64,000 nucleotides of DNA, taken from Amblyornis subalaris. Taxonomy: Eukaryota > Chordata > Aves > Passeriformes > Ptilonorhynchidae. Both the position numbers and the translations under genes were made by a program. The stretch is from positions 2,998,654-3,062,653 of the forward strand of contig JACAXG010000104.1 in NCBI GenBank assembly GCA_018881555.1. The letters are read 5' to 3'. Below are positions 12,611-24,819 of this stretch, one piece after another (positions within the stretch are counted from its first letter, which is position 1; each line of letters begins with the position of its first letter). The notes beneath the pieces were generated by a model that was not told the DNA's origin, did not search any database, and saw only the letters and a program-made list of their open reading frames with translations.

Positions 12611-15600
12611 GAACCCAGAAATAGAATTTTAGACTGTGGCTGTCCTCAACAACACACCCGTGGTCAGGATCACAGCAAACGTCTGGAGCCTGAGCAGACT
12701 GGAGCTATCTCATAATTAGAGCTGGCATGTATTCAAGCATGAATTCAGTAATGATGATGAATTTTCATCACTCTTGTGGTTCTGTGAATGTAGGTCATAT
12801 TCCATCATAACTATTAAATATAAAGCTATTGTTTTTCAGACAGTGTATTATGGGGACCCAGCTTCATGTCCTACTAAGTGACCATCTATGAGCAAAACAT
12901 CCAGAGAATCTTTTTATACCACCTCGTTTCTGCCAGCCTTCTGTTCTCATCCAAGCTGCATAACCAAACACACCTGTTTTGCTTCCTTACCCCATCTTTC
13001 TCCTTCTTTTCTTCCATTGTCAACAGCCCTCAAAGTAGGCTGGAGAAATTCCTCCCTCAAACACAAACATGCTTTTTTCTCTACTTTGTTTCATTGAATG
13101 TTTGTGTGGGAGCTTTAATTTTAAGTGTTATAACAAGAATAGAGCATTTTATATAAATGTACTTTGCCATTACAAATATGCTGAAAGGCTGAGTAAACTA
13201 TCTCAAAAAAGTGAAATGCTAAGTAAAGAATGCATCAAGCTACCTGTTACTAATCCATTTGGTAANGACAACCAAGTTACAGAGTCAGCTGGAAACTGAA
13301 AACAAAACACAGCAGCAGAATTACCCTGTGTTTGGAGAGAGGAATCCATGTATGTGTCAGTGAGAGGGTACAAGATGGGTAAGCTTTACCCTCCTGCACA
13401 GCAGGCATCTGCCTGACAGTTCAGGCACTTCTCAGAGGCAGGAGAGAATCAGCCACACCCACTCTCAGCTTTCACCACACCACATGGAATTACCAAATGA
13501 GTCTCTCATTCTACACTGCAGTAAATCTGACAACCGCAAATGCTGAGATAATGGAAATAGAGAATAATCAATTCAATTACAAATATTCCACAGCAGCAGG
13601 ATACAGAGCCATAAGGAACATTTCAGTTTGGCAGGGCCTTTCCACGGCAGTTGCTTCAGTAGGCGTCATGCCTGTAGTAACAAACGCAAGGTAAACACGC
13701 GAAGAGGAAACAAATCAGTCATGCAACCTGCTGGTTCATTTGGTTCATGGGCCAAAAGCTGATAAAAGGCTGGGTTTGCAAAGCTCTTGTTCAAACACAG
13801 GCATGTGATGTGAAGTAACCTAAAATGACTGGCTAAGTAACATGGGGTTACTTGGAGAGACAACCAGCAGCCCAGGACAAAATAGTGACCAAAGGAAAGA
13901 ACTTTGTCCATCCCAGAAGCCAGACACAGGACTTTTTACAGAAAGGCTGCAATTTATTGTTTGATATTTTTAACAATAAGGGTTGTAGCTTGAAGAGTCA
14001 TTTTTAAAATCAGCTATATGTATTCTCATCATTTTCTATTTATATAAATTATCTTGGTGTTTCATATGCAAAGCCACTCTCCCTTTAAGTTCATCAGATG
14101 ATAGGCAGAAATTGAATGAAAAGGAAGATACATTTCTGGCTCAACAAGAATTGAGACTATAAAAGAACTAGGACAGTCACTTCTCAGTGCAAATTTTCTG
14201 CCTGCCACATGAAATGCTGAAGGCAGAAAGACTTTTAGTATAACTGTCACTTAGCAAAAGCCTGAAGCACATGAAGGGGGACAGCACTCGCAGCCCTGAA
14301 GTAAGAGCACAGGTGAAAAACAANAGCTTACCTACTGCACAGCAGTGCGGTTCTCAACTTGCCAAATACCTGTTTGCCCATATTATCAATTTGAAAAAGG
14401 CAGATTGCTGCCAAACAGCATTACACACCTAAATCTCCAAAACCTGGCAGTACCATGCTGCACTGTGCTTTACCAGCTCGACACAATTTGAGCACTACAT
14501 TCTACTACGAAACTGCCTCCCCCTGTGTCCTCAAAGGGATTCAAGTGCTTAAGGCACCATCACACCCACTCCTACTCAGCTCACACAGCACCAGCCTTCA
14601 CACGAAGGTAGAAACATTTGGGGATGGCTATCACAAGGCTTCTCCATTTCAGCTTTCTCCCATGCTGAAACTCATAGCCAGTTACACCTTTTGTGTAACC
14701 AAGTTTAACATTTCTTCATTGCAGCATGGGTTTCTCTGTGCCCGACTCCCTGCTGCTTCAGGGAACCATGTGGGAAGCCCAAGAGCCAGCTCCACACCCC
14801 TGGTACACCACAACTCAAATCGCACTTCCCATCAGTCATCAAGAAATTTAAAGCATGACTACAAAAACTCAAAACCCACAAAAAGATCAGCAGAGACAGA
14901 CTGAGGATATAACTAACACCCAAGACTTCTGTAAGTAAGGGGATCTATTGTCTGAAACTCCCCAGACTGTGCAGGGAGTCAACCTCCAAGGTGATGATCC
15001 TGTCTCTACCTGCACCCAGGACTGTGTGCTTAGGCTGACTGTTCCACAAGGCATGAGGAGGCTGCACCCACAAGGCTGTTAAAGGCGCTATTAAAGGCAA
15101 TGTTAAAGGCTGGACTACCAGACAATTTGCCTCACCACAAAGCTGCATTCCTACATGTGGTGGGCCAAGTGGCTCATGCTTGGGCTATGCAGTTATGGGG
15201 ATAAGTAACTAGAGAGAGGTCAAAATAGGTAACACAGTATTGCAGGGTTAACTCAAGAGACCTACAAGTGATTAATCCATATAAAAGCATCCAAGTTCCT
15301 GTTCTTTCTGTCTGAAATAAAAGCTGCTATTTAATGGGACAAGACAAAAGAAACAATGGAACTAAGCCAGATATTGTAAAACAGCAGGCTTAAACTTCCA
15401 GCTGAAATGCAGTGTTTCAGATACTGAAAACCTTAAGAAGTTGTTGGACTGAAACACAAACAATATAATCTCAAGTAGCTCGCTTGATCTCCTTCATTAA
15501 AAGAAAAAGTGAGTGACCCAAACATCTCCTGCACCCTGGCTTTGCTCAACACGTCAGCATAGAGCAAACACCTTGGAGACAACGCAGCCCGTGTTACATA

Positions 15601-16581
15601 CAGACACCCCGTCCCGCACTGGGCTGTTCTTTTCTGCAGAAGTTTCCTGTTATTTGATATGCACGAGGTAATCTTGCAGCTTGGCTCTCTGCGGTTGGAA
15701 GTGTGGCAGGCAGCCGTGCCAGGCACTCTTGCCAAGAAAGTATTCTGAGACACCATGATAATAAAAATGCACCAAAGTAACAGGCTTCTTTCTTCTTTCA
15801 TATCGCTAAGTACTTAAATCCAGGCAGGGCTTTCCTGGCTCTGCAAGTTTTAAGTATACATACCCAAAGTCCTTAAACTGGAGACTGACAAATTAGCACC
15901 CTGCAATTCTCTAAGAAAAGCCATTCTAAACGTGCCATCATTTACTGTTTAATACCTATTTTGCCCCAAGTCTGTTGAAAGATATCCGCCCAGATTGCAG
16001 TTTTCCTACTGTAGTTCAGCAACTGCCACTAAAATCAGTGAAAGACTGGGGTAGATGACATAAGAGAGGTTGGTGACCGTACCAAAAATTGCACATGGAT
16101 ACGGATATGAAGTCAAGTGGTTGGGGTTTTTGGAGGGGGAGGGAGTGTTGTATGTAAAAAAAGAAAGCCTATTGAGATGAAATGTTTTGGGACACAATCT
16201 TCAAGCAACAATATCTTGGTTAAAAATAAAATGTAATCAACCTTAATGTTGATCAAAATATTTTTCCTCAGATTCCCAAAAAGGCAGCTAGCTAGTCCTT
16301 TTAATAAGGATGATACCGTTGCCATCTCTGAACCTTACTCCCAGTAGTTTCACTAGATTCAGCTGTTTCAGTAGTAAAATAAAGATTTTGATTTAGGCCA
16401 GAATATGCTAAGAAATGGATGCCATGCAGGTGCTCCCAGAAGCCATGACAGTGCATCCTCATAGAAAATACGAGCAATCCACTCCCAACTGCTTAGCTGT
16501 GTCTGTTCAACTGCAGCTCCCACCCTTACTTTTAAAATTTTAAATCTCGTGTCAGGAAGGGCAGACGAAGCATGAAAATGC
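12611..16581. other. Spacer, no gene recognised
   Basis: I see no exon or recognisable interspersed repeat. A short imperfect repetition of 'ttaaaggc' occurs three times near 15075-15110. A 149-codon plus-strand frame at 14455-14904 has no domain features and is not called. Confidence 0.45.
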
Positions 16582-16641
16582 TGAAATGAAATGAAATGAA
16601 ATGAAATGAAATGAAATGAAATGAAATGAAATGAAATGAAA
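16582..16641 (+). repeat. (TGAAA)12 microsatellite
   Basis: Twelve uninterrupted copies of a 5-bp unit cover 60 bp. The frame on the opposite strand that reads repeated Phe-His-Ile-Ser is a product of this repeat. Uninterrupted arrays of this length are likely to vary in length between individuals. Confidence 0.97.
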
Positions 16642-19600
16642 AGCAAGAAAAGCTGAAATGAAGGGCCAGGAAGTTGATACCTGTCAGAGGCGTTCCCCAT
16701 TACCACTAAATGCCACCTGGGTGCAGTGGATGTGCCAACAACCTGCAGATTTCAGAGCTCTCACATGGATCTCTCCAACTCTACCAGCTACATAGAAAGC
16801 TGACAAAGTTGCCAAGTAGTAAATCAATGCCTTCATGCTCAGACCTGCCTGCCTGCCAAACTAACAGAAGCACACAGAGCACTCTGCCACACACAGAAAG
16901 AGGGGTTTTTTTTGTGTTCCCAAACTTGAAAATCAAGCAAACCAAGGACAAATCCTACAAGGGTAATAGAAAGAGCAGGCAAGCTCACGAGAGCGTAGGA
17001 ATGGAGAGGACACACAGAACATGTCCTTCCAGCTCCAGCTGCCCACAACTTTAAAATGTCCCTTCAGTGTGCCTGAGGATGTTCCCGTTTGTCCTTGCAA
17101 AAGCCAAATCACCCCAGCGATGCTGGGTACTTGGAGACGATGTGCGAGTCCATTCCTCCTACATCTGTGCCTAATTTGTCAAGACAGGTGAGCCAGCCTT
17201 CAAAACTTCAAAAGCCTGCCCGTCAAGAACAGAAATCCAGGGAAATGTAATGAAAAGTTTGGGCCCAAATAATGAATAAGACTGAAAATCTGAAGCTATT
17301 GAAAACTGACTGAAGCTGAACTGGCTACGGGATGCTACCTGTACTTAAAACACCAGCACTGCATACATGTTTACCGAGGAACCACATGTTTTCCGCCTTT
17401 GATTTGCAGATGTTTCTTCTTTTTGCAGTGTTAAAATTTTGTTTGAGGAAAGGAAACAGATGGTAGCTGTAATAGTGGCACTTTTCCAAGGTGGAAAGAA
17501 ACCATTACAGTGGGGCTTCCATAAGCTTAAGGCTGAGAGTGTCAGATTTGTGTTGCCTGTTTGCACGAATTAGACAACACGTCACTGCAAGGCTTCCAAA
17601 CGATGCAAATGTAGGGTAGTGACTGACATTGAGAGCTGGTGCCTTAACACTGTTTCTGTGTCAGCCAGAGCAAAGGGAATCCTCAGCGGAACCCCCACGG
17701 CAGTCAGGGATATGGACAATGCATGAGGTCCCAGGCCAGAACTATTTATAATTTCAGGCTTCAGTCTCTGAGCTACTCTTCCACAGGGAGGGGAAGCTCT
17801 GCCCATAAACAGAAATTTGTAGGAGAGGGTTGAATTTAACACAGCAACAGGACTGGAAAAGAAAAGTAAAAACTATGTCCAAATGAACGGAAATTATGCC
17901 ATTATCCATCAAAACAATAAACATGGACAAAAACAGGAATTTTTTTTTAGTATCAATAATAATTTCACAGTTTTTTCTGAAGTAACCCTACAATTCTAAT
18001 GGGAAAAAAACCCCCACAAAACAGGGAATTTCTTTAAATCACTTCTGCCTTGTTTTATGGATTTATATGAAAACAGCAAAAGCAATTACTCTGGTCATCC
18101 AGGTCCAGGTGGCCATTTGATAGAAGGGAAGAGGCTAGGAAGACTGAGGAGCATATCTGGGAAAAAATAAAAGAAGATGCCATAGGAACACCCTTTATAA
18201 TTGTTGGAAAAGGGTAGGGTATAAGGTTATTTTGAATAGTGGAGCAGGAGTCAAAGCAGGAATATGAAGCAGATGATAATATTAAACTAGAGAAGCAGAT
18301 GATACTATTAAAGTAGAGAGAATGATTTGGACACCTAAATGTGTCCAGAAGCAGAAGATAATATATTTGTAAGGTGTTGGAGGATAAGGTGAAAGTGAAG
18401 AAGATGAGAAATAATCAATCAAAGCTTTCCAGAGAGTGCTGTCCAGATTTGTGAAATGTGGCAGAGGAAGGTACTGAAGGGACCCGGTGAGAGGATCACA
18501 CATCCATGAGAGAGTAAGGAGAAGCCAGTAACTTACCACGGGGGCTGGGAATGTGAATAGATCAGAATTTCGTCAGAGCAGAAGGACCTCTAAGNCAAGT
18601 GCTGGTGTGGCAGTGAGGGAGGAGTAGCCTAGAAACNTTGTGTGAGTGCCAGACTGACAGAGGGGACTTGCCAGCGGGAGAGCAGCCAGGAGCAGAAAGG
18701 CTGTTGTGGTAGTACTGTGATTAGAGACACACCCAGATTTACCATTCCTAACCTCAGGCATTGGGAGATGCTCGGTTAGGAGCCAAGATACTCCAGGCTT
18801 CCTGGGCCCCTGCCATGGTCAAAGGAAGGACCAGTGCACCTCAGAAGGCAGAGGGACTTTCCTTCTTAACATGCCCCCTTCTCTCTGTTCAGCGCACCTN
18901 GGTTTTAGAATTCCTCTTCTAACTCAGAAGCTTAAAACTACCTGGGATAAATCTCAGCCTGCCTGCAGTACCATTCAGGAAGAAAAAAAAAAAACAAGCT
19001 AAGGAAGAAGATAAGTTTTTTGGGGTTTTTTTAACCTATAATCCTACAAGGGAGAACGTCCAAGGGGGCAGCCAGGGCAACCGCTGCATTTCAGTTACTC
19101 TTGAGCAGGGAGCTATTGATAAAGTCTGAACATTATCTTGGGCTGTTGAGGAAATCTTTGCTTACAGAAGGTTTCTGAGTCAACAGAACTGCTGTGAAGC
19201 CAGACAGAGGATAATTTGACCCAAGGACAGTGTACAGCCCAAGACTGGGAGATGGCGACAGAGAAACTGTCTAAGCAACCTGAAAGCAACAAGGGAGGGG
19301 GGTGAACGAAAAAGGAAACCTGACACAATCACCTATAAATGCAACCACTGGCTGTTGAAAAGCCTGAACTGCCTTTGGCCTGGGAATACCTGCACAAGGA
19401 TCATAGAGAGGAAGAAAGAGATGGGAGAGGAGAGTGACCTGCTAAACCACATGAATATGAAATTGGCTGTAAAGTAAAGGCTGCCTTTTTTCTTTTTCTT
19501 TTCTTTAAATATGTGGGTTTAACAAGCTAAATACCAGCACAGGGTCAGAGCTTGCCAGCAAGTATGAAAACAGCGTTCGGAGCCGCTGGTGGCTTACATG

Positions 19601-21173
19601 AAGGTCACAGTGTACCTGCAGCTGCACAGCTGAGAGACAGGCGGTGTCACATGCAAACCTCCCACTCTGGAGGCTCCTTCTCCTTCAATACAGGAAGAAA
19701 AGGCTCCCACATTCCACCATTCATTCCTAAAATTTATCTTGCATCAAAAAAAACTAGAGCAACAATTTCATGGGAGTGGAAAAAGTAACGTACAAATTAT
19801 TAAAATAAACTGCAAAAGACAGTATGCCCTATCAGACTGACTTTCTTCTTAAGCATTCAGAAAATCAAAACAGGAAATGAAGCAAATATCCAGACATTTA
19901 ATAAAGACATGTTTTGAAAATAGAAAGACAATCAATAGGAAAAANGAGGAAGGAGAAAATAGTGTGTATGTGACCTTCACTTGTAATTTAATGCTTGTTC
20001 TTGTCAGATTAAATCTTGTTTCCCCCCTCCAAAAATGTTACTGAGAAGGTAAAATACCTGCTTTCCCTATCCAGGAAAACAGATGCAGCTGATCTGTTCG
20101 TTCCACTTTTGTCATTTAATCTCTGTGTTCATCAGACTACAGCATCAGCCATCTTGCTAATTATCTCCTTCCAACACATGGAAATTGAAAAAGAAGAAAA
20201 AGTCACCCTTAGGAAACANAGGACTAGGAAAATGGGAAGATAAATTCCAAGTTTCGATACTGCAATGAATAATACCTTAAATATTCTGTATTTTCAAACC
20301 ACTCTTTTGCCTCAGATGACAAGAAGATGCAAGACTTCTGTAATNTGTCAACCAAGAATAAAGGGCAAACCAAACAGTTTCAAAGGAAACAAAAACCACA
20401 TCTCTTGTCTTTCCAGGTAACTTTTTATTCTGAAATAGGTTCACATCTCTGCATGACCAATAGCCAGGAAAACACTCCTAGATCTAATCAAAGATCACCT
20501 TATTGTACACTGCTTCTTAGGTCTAGTTTTGAACACACAAGCCTTTACATTTTTGACAAATTAAAAAAAAATTCTCAGAAACTGTAATAATCTTTCTACA
20601 GTGCTAAAACCATTTTAGCAGATCTGCTGCAATTTTTAACCCATACAGACGTAAAACTACATTTACCACTATTACTTCATGCAACTCTTCATTCTCATGG
20701 AAGTGCAATTTAGATCCACCCAAAATACTGGCTTGCAGTGCCTTACAGTCAGCTGAGCTTTTCAGTGCTTCACATTAGACCTGTTCCGCCAGACAAATCT
20801 GTAATTCCCCCAATTTAAGTACAGCCGAGTCAGATAAAAAAGGAATCAAGATCCATTCAGAGTACATGACTGGGCTAACAGCTACCCCAAACTACTCAAG
20901 ATGATCTTCTAAAGCATGCTTCAGGAATATCTAAGCGCTAAAACTGTTAATTAGTGTTAATATCAACAAAAGTTTAACCTGCTGACAAAAGCTCTTAACG
21001 TTTTCTTTCCCATTAATGCGAGCATGCACAAAGAAAGCTAGTCAGATTACCGGGATTTTCTGCAAATCCTACAAAAATCACTAACAGCATCCACACAACA
21101 CATTATTTAAGACCAGCAGCTCCTCCTACCAGCGCACTGGGAAACCGCATTTAATCTTTGCATCAATTCTTCT
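16642..21173. other. Spacer, no gene recognised
   Basis: This is AT-rich spacer with no recognisable exon or repeat family. It contains the short 26-bp tandem repeat at 18266-18317 and several N's (18595, 18637, 18900, 19945, 20219, 20345). Confidence 0.45.
18266..18317 (+). repeat. 26-bp tandem repeat, two copies
   Basis: Two adjacent 26-bp units begin 'gaagcagatgata' and differ at two positions. This is a small local tandem duplication. Confidence 0.85.
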
Positions 21174-21209
21174 AGGGCCATTTCTTCAATTTTCAGCCAG
21201 CATCTCATT
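21130..21209 (-). other. Candidate minus-strand exon with a strong start codon
   Basis: On the minus strand a pyrimidine-rich tract ends in TCTGAG just before 21209. About 28 bases later an ATG (21181-21179) sits in a strong context (GAAGAAATGGCC). It opens the frame 'MALEELMQRLNAVSQCAG', which stays open to a weak donor-like GTAGGA beginning at 21129. A strong minus-strand donor, GTGAGT at 21625-21620, lies upstream in the CpG island and could end a first exon. The predicted peptide looks like a helical N-terminus, but I do not recognise it. Part of this exon is duplicated at 24568-24639, where the frame stops after four codons. This is a tentative call. Confidence 0.3.
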
Positions 21210-21250
21210 CTCAGATAAAACAAAAAGAATCCACAGCAAACATGCCCCCC
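21174..21250. repeat. Dispersed duplicate block, copy A
   Basis: This 77-bp block runs from 'agggccatttctt' to 'caaacatgcccccc' and recurs in the same orientation at 24568-24639, 3.4 kb away. Identity is roughly 90 percent with two small gaps, and the last 25 or so bases are identical. The flanks do not match. I do not recognise a repeat family. It includes the acceptor-like tract of the candidate minus-strand exon. Confidence 0.85.
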
Positions 21251-21329
21251 TTGCTCAAGGATGAAAGGAGGCAGGGGGGAAAAAACCCCCAAACCAGATC
21301 ACTACAGCAGTGCTTCGCAGCCCTGCATT

Positions 21330-21670
21330 TCAATCGCTCCGCACGGATCCTCTCGGCACAAAGAGAGGCAGGAGCCCACGTTCCCTGCTGGCAGCGCCTG
21401 GCTGAGGCGGGCGCTGCTGGAAGCCGGAGCCGTGAATGTTAATGACGGCAGGACCGCTCAGAACTTCTCTCCCCTCTGCATGTGTGGGTCTGCCCGCAGC
21501 GCAGTCCTCAGACGCCAGAATTAATGCGAAGCGCTGCTGAGCCGACGTATGGCCGGCGCTGGGAAGGGCTGCGCTGCATCGAGCGGGAGCAGCTGCGGCT
21601 CGCAGAACGCCCCATCCTCACTCACGTGAACGCTGGGGCTCCTCCACCTTCCTGCCACTTTGCTGCCAGC
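21330..21670 (+). promoter_or_regulatory. CpG island and putative first exon of the small gene
   Basis: The sequence is GC-rich with many CpG dinucleotides, unlike the surrounding AT-rich spacer. No TATA box is evident, as is usual for CpG-island promoters. The region ends at a strong splice donor, GCCAGC|GTGAGT, with the exon ending at 21670. A plus-strand frame beginning at ATG 21482 (a second ATG at 21524) is open across the donor in phase 0, so a longer N-terminus cannot be excluded. A minus-strand donor at 21625-21620 suggests the island may be bidirectional. The transcription start cannot be placed from sequence alone. Confidence 0.55.
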
Positions 21671-21810
21671 GTGAGTAACTCGCGGGAAAAAGCCTTCCCG
21701 CTGACAACGCCACGGAGATTNCGCTTCCACCAGCCCGCAGGATGCCCTCACGTTCGGTTTGGAATGGTCATTTTTGAAGGCTGAGGACTTCAAATTTCCT
21801 TTAAACACAG
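21671..21810 (+). other. Putative 140-bp intron
   Basis: GTGAGTAAC at the left end and a pyrimidine-rich tract ending AAACACAG at the right end form a canonical GT-AG pair. Splicing would place the sequence CCAGC directly before the ATG at 21811, putting A at position -3, a favourable start context that unspliced DNA lacks. The short length fits compact avian genes. Confidence 0.5.
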
Positions 21811-22026
21811 ATGTCTTCTGGACTGTTTGGAGCGGTTCGACTGCTTAAATGTTGTGCCCAACGGTCTTGTACCTATGTGAAATCCATAGTTCCACAGCAA
21901 CTGTGTTACCACCTTAGGCAAAAGGGTTTTGGAGCCAGGATGTACGGACCCCTCAAGGTGTATGGATTATACACAGCAGAACAGCTGCAGAAGGCAGCCA
22001 GGAACAGCAAGCATCATAACCAGTAA
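21811..22026 (+). CDS. Putative 71-residue microprotein, possibly mitochondrial
   Basis: I do not recognise this protein. The frame opens with ATG immediately after a good acceptor and ends at TAA (22024-22026). It is very basic: about eleven Lys/Arg residues and a single acidic residue (Glu57). The N-terminal half has hydrophobic residues spaced by Arg/Lys (R10, K13, R18, K24) and no acids, which resembles a mitochondrial targeting sequence. There are four Cys in the first 32 residues and no membrane span. The C-terminal part contains the Tyr/Gly-rich stretch 'ARMYGPLKVYGLYTAEQL'. Context supports a real gene: CpG island upstream, GT-AG intron, and AATAAA at 22590. A retained ancient retrogene or a chance frame are the alternatives. 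If translation began in exon 1 at 21482, the spliced frame would be 134 codons. The mitochondrial location is inferred from composition only. Confidence 0.5.
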   Translation: MSSGLFGAVRLLKCCAQRSCTYVKSIVPQQLCYHLRQKGFGARMYGPLKVYGLYTAEQLQKAARNSKHHNQ

Positions 22027-22612
22027 ACTTTCATTTACTATAGAGGGTACAGCACCACTGGAAAACTTTTAGGCATACAGAAAAACCTACAACACTGAAA
22101 GAGGTATAATGCTTCTCTATGCAACTGCTCCTCGTAATTGATTTTCAGTGCTTTTATACAGACTGTTTCTCAAGTTTCAAACCATGGGGCTTTTAACACT
22201 CTTTTTAAAGATTACCTTGATGCCTAGTAAATTTCACTATTGGCATGTTTTTGCTCATGGTCAGCTGAATTCTCCCACTCTTCTAATAATCCTATTGGTT
22301 TTAGTTATGTTCTCTTGTATTTTAACCATTAAAATTAACAAATTTATCCATGGCTAAAAGAAAAAAGGATGTTTTTCTGTATGCTTAAAATGACTGTGCT
22401 GTGTTATTTGACATACAGCTTCTTCTCTACAGTTTGCATACAGCAGGCAAAACTCAGCAGCCCTTCCTAGGAAAATAAGTCGACACCTATCATGGTTTGT
22501 TCATAACTCTCAACAACGACATTGGAGAGAGCATGAACTAAAAAAAAGTTTTTAAGAGGACCCATCAATCTATCTGGGCTTCCTCTGCCAATAAAATTGA
22601 GATCATTCATTT
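22027..22612 (+). other. Putative 3' UTR of the small gene
   Basis: This AT-rich stretch follows the stop codon and ends shortly after an AATAAA at 22590-22595. A weaker ATTAAA at 22328-22333 could serve as an earlier site. The frame at 22148-22357 within it is hydrophobic AT-rich sequence and is not called. Confidence 0.4.
22590..22595 (+). promoter_or_regulatory. Polyadenylation signal AATAAA
   Basis: This canonical hexamer lies 564 bases after the stop codon of the small frame, at a reasonable distance for its transcript end. It is common by chance in AT-rich DNA, so it is supporting evidence only. Confidence 0.4.
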
Positions 22613-24819
22613 ACTACATTCATTTACATTATTTCCACTCAAAGTATCACAGGCCTACAGAAGCTCCATATATCATATATGATTAGAGCCATATATGTTT
22701 CCATTTCTATATTAACAGAAATGACAAAATGAAGTCCTCAGTCAAGATTTTCCATAACAAGGTATTACCCCCGAAAAACAGGATCTATAGGAAGTATTTT
22801 GTTTATTTGGCTGCCATTTAAGACTGCATTTATGCAAAGGAACAAGTGATAGGCGGCAAGACCACAATTACCACGTCAGGCTCTGGCCATTCCAGTGGTT
22901 AACCAGGAGGAGAAAATGAACAAGAGTTGTGCAGTCTGCAGGTGCACATGGATAGCTGGGGCTTGTTTTGAAACAAAGGCGGTGGACAGAACATCGCATC
23001 CACAGACAGCCCAGGGAGATCTCCAGATGTCAGACAGTCAATGGGATTTGTTGACTGCAGCAAGTTAAAGGCCTAAGATGTTTTAGTATATGCAGAACAG
23101 CAAAGTTCACTTGTAAGATTACACTGTTTCCTGGTGCAGCAAGAAGTGCAGCAGACATATTCATTCAGAAGCACCTGCTGCAAGAGAAGATGCTAGTTCA
23201 GTCCCAGCTCTCCTTGAGTGTCCTGCCTCAATTCAGTAATAATTTCCTTGGAGAATTAGCAGACTGCTTAAACTTCCCATATATCCTAAGGTCCATCTTT
23301 CCATTGGGTTTCTCAGTGAAATAACAAATGAAAAGAAACATATAAATGTAGTGATGACTTCTACTGCATCAACCAGTCAACTTTCAGAATCACAGGCACA
23401 TAATAATTTATACTTGTGCAAAATGAATGGAGAACCCTAATATGCCAGTTAAACCTCAGTTACACCAACACTGCTACTTTATATATACTTTCTACACCTT
23501 CAACCAAATTCAAAACATGCAAGGCATGAGCAGAGCATCCAAGTGAAAGGTTTAGTTAGCTGGGCTGAAAGTTAGTTTACCTAAAATTGGTTTATTTGTA
23601 ATCATGTACTTGTTTAATCATGTTCATTCATGGAAATCAGGCAGCCTTGTCTTCCTGAGTAGGAGATTTTGGCATAGCTTCTCTACTGAATGAAACAGAG
23701 AGTATTTTCAACATACTTAACCCAATGTGGGATTACAGTCTCTGGTGGTTTGGAACAGGATCATCCATGGATTCGTGAACAACCTTGAGTCAGAGTAAAG
23801 AAACACACCTTAAACTAATTAAAATCGACTCTTAAGAAGAAGAGCCAACTGAGCTTTCTTGCAACACAAATCAAATCCAGGATCTGACTGTGAGTTACCT
23901 ATGGAATCAAAAACAGTCCTGAAAATACATCAGTATATCTCCTGCAATTTTCACTCTCTTTAAGTATTTACTTGATCCCCACATCTCTCAGATCATCAAG
24001 ACAACCATATTATGGAGTTAAACATGCCATTTCAGTCACACACATCTCATGCCTAACTAAAATTTGATACTAAGAGGACTGATGCCCTGTTCTAGCACTG
24101 AGACTCTGTAAATACAATAGATTTTGTCATTTTTCAGGTACAATATGATTATTTTGTTTTTTTAATTAAAAATTCAAGCTGCTTCTGGAATTCTGATTTT
24201 TAACTTCTGCTAATGTATCATTTCTAGCAAAATATCTTCACCAGTCCCAGGCAAGCCCCTGCTGCAACAGAGGAATTCATAAAGAAATCTGAAGAATTTG
24301 ACAGCCTTTCGGTTCTGTCTTACATGTTTAAAAGGCAGTGGAAACATATTTTGTCAAATGGTCTGTACTCCTGCTTCTTTCAGTGAAACTGCAAAGATAA
24401 CAAGCAAGGAGCAAATGTATCGCAGAATTTAATCAATCGATCTCCACGGCTACATGGATGTAATATTACCTGATTTGTATTGACTTTTTTCTAAATTTCT
24501 ATTGGATTTGAAAGCCACAACAACATTTTTTCCTTCAGTACTTGTACTTTGCTCTGGCTTTGGCTACAGGGCCATTTCTTTGATTATCAGCATCTCATTC
24601 TCAGACAAAAAAAAAGAATCCACAGCAAACATGCCCCCCAAATCCTGTTCAAACACAATAACATCACACATCTTTTATTTTCAAACATCTCCATCCAAAT
24701 AGCATTACCTAATTTTTCAAGAAATTGTGGCTATTTTGAAAATGTTCCAGAAGTAACACACAACTATTCACTCATGTGGAGAGCCAAACCAGTAAGCGTA
24801 AGTTATTAACATATAATCA
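22613..24819. other. Spacer, no gene recognised
   Basis: This is AT-rich spacer. The only recognised structure is copy B of the dispersed duplicate at 24568-24639. Confidence 0.45.
24568..24639. repeat. Dispersed duplicate block, copy B
   Basis: This is the same orientation as copy A at 21174-21250. It lacks three bases ('cca') present in copy A and has a pure A run where copy A has an interrupted one. On the minus strand the ATGGCC start seen in copy A is kept, but the frame reaches TAG after four codons. Copy B is therefore more likely the non-functional one. Confidence 0.85.

Noticed and set aside
14455..14904. 149-codon plus-strand frame
   Set aside because: Ser/His-rich chance-like composition, with no domain and no splice context.
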